A stretch of 39,174 nucleotides of DNA from the NCBI GenBank assembly GCA_016779165.1, contig JADHOE010000010.1:1-39174 (forward strand). The letters are read 5' to 3'. The notes beneath the pieces were generated by a model that was not told the origin of the DNA, ran no database searches, and saw nothing but the letters and a program-made list of their open reading frames with translations. The DNA comes from Candidatus Margulisiibacteriota bacterium (GTDB lineage: Bacteria > Margulisbacteria > Marinamargulisbacteria > UBA817). Of the stretch, positions 34,168-39,174 are shown in pieces. The translations under genes and the position numbers were made by a program. How positions within the stretch are numbered: the stretch's first letter is position 1; the number at the start of each line of letters is the position of its first letter.

Positions 34168-34449
34168 TTACTGACTAACTTTAAGGTTTAATTCTTTTGA
34201 TATCGAAATATAATCGTCGTAATTTTTCCGCTTTAAGTAGTTCAGAAGTCGGCGTCGCTGACCAACTAAATTAAGCAGTCCTCTTCGAGAGTGATTATCT
34301 TTTTTGTGAGTTTTAAGATGATCAACCAAGTAGTTGATTCGATCGGTGATGAGCGCAACTTGAATATGAGATGACCCAGTGTCTGTGTCATGTTGCTTAA
34401 AACTTTTGATGATGTCTTCTTTTCTAGTGGTGTCTTTTGTTTTCGACAT
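34168..34449 (-). CDS. rpsO: 30S ribosomal protein S15
   Basis: A 93-residue S15, a primary binder of the 16S rRNA central domain. It is recognised by HDTDTGSSHIQVALITDRI, LVDHLKTHKKDNHSRRGLL and VGQRRRLLNYLKRKN. The start at 34449 is preceded by AAGGAGG, at a slightly long 11-base spacing. An ATG closer to that site is in another frame and does not give S15. First gene of rpsO-pnp-M16, with its promoter in the shared divergent region with leuS. Confidence 0.97.
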   Translation of the reverse strand: MSKTKDTTRKEDIIKSFKQHDTDTGSSHIQVALITDRINYLVDHLKTHKKDNHSRRGLLNLVGQRRRLLNYLKRKNYDDYISISKELNLKVSQ

Positions 34450-34480
34450 TCTTCTTCATTCCTCCTTAAATTGCATAAGT

Positions 34481-34530
34481 AGTCTAACACAACAAAACAA
34501 CTTGAACAATTGAGATTTACATACTACCCT
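34481..34530. promoter_or_regulatory. Divergent rpsO and leuS promoters with overlapping -35 boxes
   Basis: For leuS, TTGAAC (34502-34507), a 17-base spacer and TACCCT (34525-34530) put the start about 5 bases before the ATG at 34542, with no Shine-Dalgarno sequence. For rpsO, read on the minus strand, TTGTTC (34509-34504), a 17-base spacer and TAGACT (34486-34481) give a leader of about 25 bases containing AAGGAGG. The two -35 hexamers share four base pairs, so simultaneous polymerase binding is unlikely. Confidence 0.5.
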
Positions 34531-34541
34531 ATTCATTTAAA

Positions 34542-36944
34542 ATGAAAAAAGAATATCATCCACTGGAAAGTGAACCAACGTGCATAGAAAAGTGGAAAAC
34601 CTTATCTTATTCATCTACCAAAAATGAGTCCCGATATATTTTAGAAATGTTCCCTTATCCATCGGGTCAACTGCATATGGGCCATGTTAGAAACTATACC
34701 ATTGGCGATGTTCAGGCGCGGTTCTTTCGAATGCAAGGGTATGATGTTGTTTACCCAATGGGGTTTGATAGCTTTGGCTTGCCCGCTGAAAATGCGGCCA
34801 TAAAAAACAACGTAAATCCGTTGCAATGGACTGAGCAAAATATCACGCAAATGAAACAACAATTGCAGCAGTTGGGGTGTAGCTATGATTGGGGCGCCGA
34901 GGTGTCGACATCACGCGCATCGTACTATCAATGGAACCAGTGGCTCTTTTTAAAATTGTATGAGGCTGGGTTTGTCTACCGTAAAAAAGGGTATGTAAAT
35001 TGGGACCCTGTGGATGAAACGGTGCTCGCTAATGAGCAAGTGGTTGATGGGAAAGGTTGGCGGTCTGGTGCGTTGGTTGAAAAAAAAGAAATCACGCAAT
35101 GGTACATAAAAATAACCGCGTTTGCCCACGAGCTTTTGGATGACTTAGAGCAATTAACGCATTGGCCTGAACGTGTTAAAAACATGCAGCGTCAGTGGAT
35201 CGGAAAAAGCACTGGTGCTGTAGTGACTTTTGATGTTGTAACGTGTAGTGGGGAGCATATTTCGCCATTGGATGTATTTACAACCCGTGTGGACACCCTA
35301 ATGGGAGCCACTTATGTATCGATTGCCCCGGAACATGATGCATTGGTTGGTTTGCTCAAACATTCAGAGCATCAACTTGCATGTGAGGAGTATATCCAAT
35401 TAAGCCTTAAAAAGCAGGTGGCTGAGCGAAGCGATCCTGCTTTAGAGAAAACAGGCATCAACACTGGCCTGTTTGCCGTTCATCCAATTACTGACCAAAA
35501 ACTTCCCTTGTTTATAGCGGATTATGTGTTAACAGATTATGGCACAGGCGCTGTAATGGCAGTGCCCGCCCACGATGAAAGGGATTATGCCTTTGCCAAC
35601 GCGTATCAGTTGCCTGTGGTTGAAGTGATTCAGCCTAGTCAGGTGACTGACTCAAACGGCGCCCCATACACTGGGCCTGGGGTATTGGTGAATTCGTTAA
35701 TGTTTGACGGGTTGTCCAACGAAGATGCTAAGAATCGCATTATTGACCATTTAAAACAAAAAAATAAAGGGCGATCGGCCACACAGTTTAAGTTGCGTGA
35801 TTGGCTAATATCGCGCCAGCGGTACTGGGGGACCCCCATCCCAATGGCTTACAATGCCGCAGGGGAACCCATACCTGTGCCCTATGATCAGTTGCCAATT
35901 GAGTTGCCAGCCGATGTGGACTTTTCCTGCCGAGGAAACCCCTTGCAGTCATCATCAACCTTTAAGCATGTCACCATAAATGGGGAATCATATGATAGAG
36001 AAACGGATACCATGGATACTTTTTTTGATTCATCCTGGTATTTCATGCGATATTTGGATGCGAGTAATACACAACTGCCGTTTTGTTCAGAAAAAGTAAA
36101 CGCCAAGTTGCCAGTGGATTATTACATTGGGGGAATTGAGCATGCCTGCCTTCATTTGCTGTATGCACGGTTTTTTACAAAGGCCTTAAAGCAGATGGGT
36201 GTCTTACGTGTTGGTGAGCCATTTAAGCAGTTGATATGCCAAGGGATGGTATTAAAAGATGGTGCAAAAATGTCAAAATCGTTGGGAAACACAGTGGACC
36301 CATCCTCAATTATTACAACGTATGGTGCAGATACTGCTCGGCTATTCATTTTGTTTGCGGCACCTGTTGAAAAAGACCTTGAATGGTCAGATGAAGGTGT
36401 GGAAGGCTCGTTTCGTTTTTTGAAGCGGTTCTACAATGTTACGGCAAATTATAAGGACTATCCATTGGCTAAAGAAGATGCCCAAATGGTTACCAGGCAA
36501 TGCCATAAAACCATTAAAAAAATAACGAATGATATTCAGCAGTTTCAATTTAATACAGCCATTAGCCAACTGATGACACTTGTAAACACCGTATTGAAAC
36601 ACGGCCTTACAAAGGATATGGCCGAAACCATGACAAAAATGATTGCCCCATTTGCCCCGTTTATTGCGGAAAGCATTTGGGAAGGCTTTGGGCACACTCA
36701 AAGTGTTCATAATGAGCCATGGCCGACGTTTGATGACGCACTAACAGTTGATGATGAATGCACAGTTGTGATCCAAATCAATGGGAAAGTGAGGGATAAA
36801 TGCCTGGTAAAACGTGGCGCTGATGATGATAGTTTGATTAAAATGGCTCAAACACAAGAAAAAATTCAACAATTGATGGATAATAAAACCATTGTGAAAA
36901 CCATTGTGGTTCCTGACCGTTTGATAAACTTTGTTGTAAAATAA
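34542..36944 (+). CDS. leuS: Leucyl-tRNA synthetase
   Basis: A class I synthetase charging tRNA-Leu. 800 residues. HIGH-type motif HMGH at 45-48 in [18 protein letters not shown], the editing (CP1) domain with [15 protein letters not shown] and [34 protein letters not shown], and KMSKS at 576-580. The anticodon-binding and C-terminal domains follow, ending with [13 protein letters not shown]. It seems complete. The ATG follows a nearly leaderless promoter. Its likely substrate, tRNA-Leu(UAA), is encoded at 28123-28211. accC starts 14 bases later. Confidence 0.97.
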   Translation: MKKEYHPLESEPTCIEKWKTLSYSSTKNESRYILEMFPYPSGQLHMGHVRNYTIGDVQARFFRMQGYDVVYPMGFDSFGLPAENAAIKNNVNPLQWTEQNITQMKQQLQQLGCSYDWGAEVSTSRASYYQWNQWLFLKLYEAGFVYRKKGYVNWDPVDETVLANEQVVDGKGWRSGALVEKKEITQWYIKITAFAHELLDDLEQLTHWPERVKNMQRQWIGKSTGAVVTFDVVTCSGEHISPLDVFTTRVDTLMGATYVSIAPEHDALVGLLKHSEHQLACEEYIQLSLKKQVAERSDPALEKTGINTGLFAVHPITDQKLPLFIADYVLTDYGTGAVMAVPAHDERDYAFANAYQLPVVEVIQPSQVTDSNGAPYTGPGVLVNSLMFDGLSNEDAKNRIIDHLKQKNKGRSATQFKLRDWLISRQRYWGTPIPMAYNAAGEPIPVPYDQLPIELPADVDFSCRGNPLQSSSTFKHVTINGESYDRETDTMDTFFDSSWYFMRYLDASNTQLPFCSEKVNAKLPVDYYIGGIEHACLHLLYARFFTKALKQMGVLRVGEPFKQLICQGMVLKDGAKMSKSLGNTVDPSSIITTYGADTARLFILFAAPVEKDLEWSDEGVEGSFRFLKRFYNVTANYKDYPLAKEDAQMVTRQCHKTIKKITNDIQQFQFNTAISQLMTLVNTVLKHGLTKDMAETMTKMIAPFAPFIAESIWEGFGHTQSVHNEPWPTFDDALTVDDECTVVIQINGKVRDKCLVKRGADDDSLIKMAQTQEKIQQLMDNKTIVKTIVVPDRLINFVVK

Positions 36945-36958
36945 GAAAGAGGTGACTG

Positions 36959-38323
36959 GTGTTTAATAAGGTATTAATAGCAAATCGTGGTGAAATTGCC
37001 ATTCGAATTATTCGAGCATGCAAAGAGCTTTCCATTCAAACGGTGGCCATATATTCTGAGGCGGATGCAAATAGTTTGCATGTGAAGTTGGCCGATGAGG
37101 CCATTTGTGTTGGCCCTGCTTTACCAAAAGACAGTTATTTAAATACCAAGGCGATTATATCTGCAGCTGAATTAACCGGTGCAAATGCCATTCATCCTGG
37201 GTATGGGTTTTTAGCTGAAAATGAACTGTTTTCACAAATGTGTGCGGACCATAACATTGTGTTTATTGGGGCAACGCCTAAAAATATTGCAAAGATGGGC
37301 GATAAAAACCAAGCCCGTGACACCATGAAAGCCGCTGGGGTGCCTGTTGTTCCTGGATCCGATGGGCTGGTGGGTTCAGAATCAGAATTGAAAGACATTG
37401 CCGCTGCTATTGGGTATCCAATTATAATCAAAGCAACGGCTGGTGGTGGGGGAAAGGGGATGCGAGTTGTTGAGAATTCGGATCAGTTGTTAACTGCGTA
37501 TCAAATGGCGACATCAGAAGCGCAGGCGGCATTTGGTAATGGGGCCGTTTATGTTGAGAAGTTTGTCAAACACCCCCGACATATTGAAATTCAGTTGTGT
37601 TCTGATCCTAGTGGTAATGCGGTCCACTTGTTTGAGCGTGATTGCTCCATTCAACGGCGGCATCAAAAATTGGTTGAAGAAAGCCCGTCACCGTTTATTA
37701 GTGAATCGGTGAGAGCGGCCATGGCGTCGGCAGCACTAACCGCTGCTCGTACCATACAATACAGGGGCGCAGGAACAGTCGAGTTTATTGTGGATGATGA
37801 ACAAAATTTTTATTTCATGGAAATGAATACCCGTATTCAAGTGGAACACCCGGTGACTGAAGCCATTACTGGGATTGATTTAATTAAAGAGCAAATTACC
37901 ATTGCCGGAACAAATGCATGTTCATTGGATCAATCAAACATTCACATGAATGGACATGCCATGGAATTTCGAATTAATGCCGAAGACCCTGACAACGGGT
38001 TCATGCCAATGCCGGGTACAATTGAGTTATTTTTACCACCTGGCGGACCAGGCGTTCGCATTGATAGCCATTGTTACCCAGGGTACAAGGTGCCACCCAA
38101 TTATGATTCTTTGTTAGCAAAATTAATTGTTTGGGCCCCCAATCGACTAGAATGCATTGAGCGATCAAAGCGAGCACTTAAAGAATTTATTATTGACGGT
38201 GTTCCGACAACCATTCCATTTCATTTAAAGGTGTTGGATCACCCAGAATTTGTTGCTGGAAATGTAACAACGGCGTTTATTGATCAGTATTTTTCCCCAA
38301 CCCATGTCAAAACGAGCCAATAG
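36959..38323 (+). CDS. accC: Acetyl-CoA carboxylase biotin carboxylase subunit
   Basis: AccC carboxylates biotin on AccB using ATP and bicarbonate, the first step of fatty acid synthesis. 454 residues with the N-terminal FNKVLIANRGEIAIRIIRAC, the ATP-grasp glycine loop TAGGGGKGMR, KHPRHIEIQL, ERDCSIQRRHQKLVEE and the catalytic EMNTRIQVEHPVTE. The catalytic residues Glu288, Asn290 and Arg292 carry the same numbers as in E. coli AccC. The start is GTG at 36959, with GAGGTG just upstream. accB is not adjacent. A stand-alone AccC is favoured over pyruvate carboxylase or other acyl-CoA carboxylases because there is no fused BCCP or carboxyltransferase domain. It overlaps nusB by 20 bases. Confidence 0.95.
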   Translation: MFNKVLIANRGEIAIRIIRACKELSIQTVAIYSEADANSLHVKLADEAICVGPALPKDSYLNTKAIISAAELTGANAIHPGYGFLAENELFSQMCADHNIVFIGATPKNIAKMGDKNQARDTMKAAGVPVVPGSDGLVGSESELKDIAAAIGYPIIIKATAGGGGKGMRVVENSDQLLTAYQMATSEAQAAFGNGAVYVEKFVKHPRHIEIQLCSDPSGNAVHLFERDCSIQRRHQKLVEESPSPFISESVRAAMASAALTAARTIQYRGAGTVEFIVDDEQNFYFMEMNTRIQVEHPVTEAITGIDLIKEQITIAGTNACSLDQSNIHMNGHAMEFRINAEDPDNGFMPMPGTIELFLPPGGPGVRIDSHCYPGYKVPPNYDSLLAKLIVWAPNRLECIERSKRALKEFIIDGVPTTIPFHLKVLDHPEFVAGNVTTAFIDQYFSPTHVKTSQ

Positions 38324-38714
38324 CCGTAAACTGGCCATGCGAATGTTGTATCAAATGGGGGTAAGGGATACCAATTTGGCCATGGTGTTTGATGACATTG
38401 AAAAGGATGCCTATGCCGAAGAAACAGTGAACTGGGCGTACCATTTGGCGAAGGTTGCCATTGACCATATGGTTGATATTGATGCGATTATTAAACAATA
38501 TTCGATTAGTTGGGATATGGATCGATTGAATCAGGTGGATAAAGCGCTTTTGCGTTTGGGAATTTGTGAAATTAACTATACAGACACCCCATACCAAGTG
38601 GTGTTGAATGAAATGATTGAGTTATCCAAAACGTATTCATCGGAAGAGTCGTCCAAGTTTATCAATGGTATTCTTGGAAAATATGTGACGGACACATGTT
38701 CACAGGACTCATAA
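38304..38714 (+). CDS. nusB: Transcription antitermination factor NusB
   Basis: A 136-residue all-helical NusB that acts with NusE (S10) in rRNA antitermination. It begins SKRANSRKLAMRMLYQM, with the conserved Arg-containing first helix, has WDMDRLNQVDKALLRLGICEI, and ends with VVLNEMIELSKTYSSEESSKFINGILGKY, all typical. The start at ATG 38304 fits the family N-terminus; an upstream in-frame start at 38280 would add unrelated residues from within accC. It overlaps accC by 20 bases and ribE by 19. Both nusA and nusB are thus in this window, in different operons. Confidence 0.95.
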   Translation: MSKRANSRKLAMRMLYQMGVRDTNLAMVFDDIEKDAYAEETVNWAYHLAKVAIDHMVDIDAIIKQYSISWDMDRLNQVDKALLRLGICEINYTDTPYQVVLNEMIELSKTYSSEESSKFINGILGKYVTDTCSQDS

Positions 38715-39174
38715 ACGCGCTTGGGAAAATCGAACACATTACCCCATTAGGAAAGGGATTGGATGTTCATATTAACGCCCCAACGGCGTTTATTAATGAC
38801 ATTCAAATTGGGGATAGCATTAATGTAAATGGGGTGTGTAGCACGGCAATAGCCACAACCCCGACCACCTTTAGGGTGCAGTATTTGGAGGAAACATTAA
38901 ATAAAACAACCATGGCATCCCTTAAGGTAGGTGCCGCGGTTAACTTAGAGCCGTGTTTAACATTGCAGACAAAATTGGGTGGCCACCTGGTGTCTGGTCA
39001 TGTGGACACCACTGGCCGAATTGGTGAATTAACAAATGACAATGGCTGGGCGGTTATTCAAGTGAGTTTTGATTCAACATTTGCGCCATTTTGCATTCAA
39101 AAAGGATCCATTGCTATTGATGGAATTAGCTTAACCATTGTTGATTTATCTCAGAACCATTTTTCCTGCCACTT
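38696..39174 (+). CDS. ribE: Riboflavin synthase alpha subunit, 3' end beyond window
   Basis: Riboflavin synthase dismutates two 6,7-dimethyl-8-ribityllumazines to riboflavin. The first 159 residues are present. It begins with the family-diagnostic MFTGLI. Two lumazine-binding repeats are visible: the first with INVNGVCSTAIAT (the usual Leu after Cys is Ser here), and the second beginning LGGHLVSGHVDTTG and containing IDGISLTIVDL. The gene is open at the window end; about 40-60 residues are missing. It overlaps nusB by 19 bases. Its product feeds the RibF kinase/FAD synthetase encoded at 21224-22123. Confidence 0.93.
   Translation, partial: MFTGLINALGKIEHITPLGKGLDVHINAPTAFINDIQIGDSINVNGVCSTAIATTPTTFRVQYLEETLNKTTMASLKVGAAVNLEPCLTLQTKLGGHLVSGHVDTTGRIGELTNDNGWAVIQVSFDSTFAPFCIQKGSIAIDGISLTIVDLSQNHFSCH

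Noticed and set aside
34266-34490. Alternative-frame start right after the rpsO Shine-Dalgarno sequence
   Set aside because: Its ATG has better spacing, but the product does not match any family, while the other frame is clearly ribosomal protein S15.

Overview
This is a bacterial chromosomal segment of moderate-to-low GC with very few gaps, standard genetic code and short intergenic regions. No insertion sequence, prophage, integrase or CRISPR array is visible. The housekeeping content (nusA-infB-rbfA, rpsO-pnp-M16 protease, groES-groEL, leuS, accC-nusB-ribE) and a flagellar export module (fliH-fliI-fliJ) point to a flagellated diderm-type bacterium. The giant alpha-helical protein and the mixed gene order make an uncultured lineage such as Margulisbacteria my best guess, but that is an impression and not a demonstrated assignment.

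Layout. Positions 1-183 are a promoter region. Positions 184-13398 are a single 4404-codon gene with two transglutaminase-like cysteine-peptidase domains set in a very long helical, partly hydrophobic protein of unknown function. A small membrane-anchored protein gene (13406-13663) starts 8 bases after it. A translationally coupled trio follows: two four-helix SMR-type transporter subunits and a class I aminotransferase (13695-15621). A 301-base non-coding stretch holds a near-consensus sigma-54 promoter and strong alternative hairpins. It leads into the operon nusA-infB-rbfA-nrnA-truB-ribF (15923-22123), whose last four genes overlap by ATGA junctions. The opposing operon fliH-fliI-fliJ (24645-22074) meets ribF tail to tail with a 50-base overlap. 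lgt diverges from fliH and is followed by an unknown gene, then groES-groEL behind a CIRCE-like operator, then tRNA-Leu(UAA). On the minus strand a parvulin-type lipoprotein gene and ispE form a pair, and the ispE end overlaps the tRNA antisense. Three small unknown genes occupy 29965-30754. The minus-strand operon rpsO-pnp-M16 protease (34449-30811) diverges from the plus-strand run leuS-accC-nusB-ribE, and ribE is cut by the window end.

Two regulatory themes stand out. First, many operon-leading genes have a -10 box ending only 5-7 bases before the start codon, so their mRNAs should be leaderless. Genes such as groES, rpsO and the parvulin gene have conventional Shine-Dalgarno leaders. Second, the nusA operon has an unusual structured upstream region. 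The giant transglutaminase-like protein is the strongest candidate for undescribed biology in the window.
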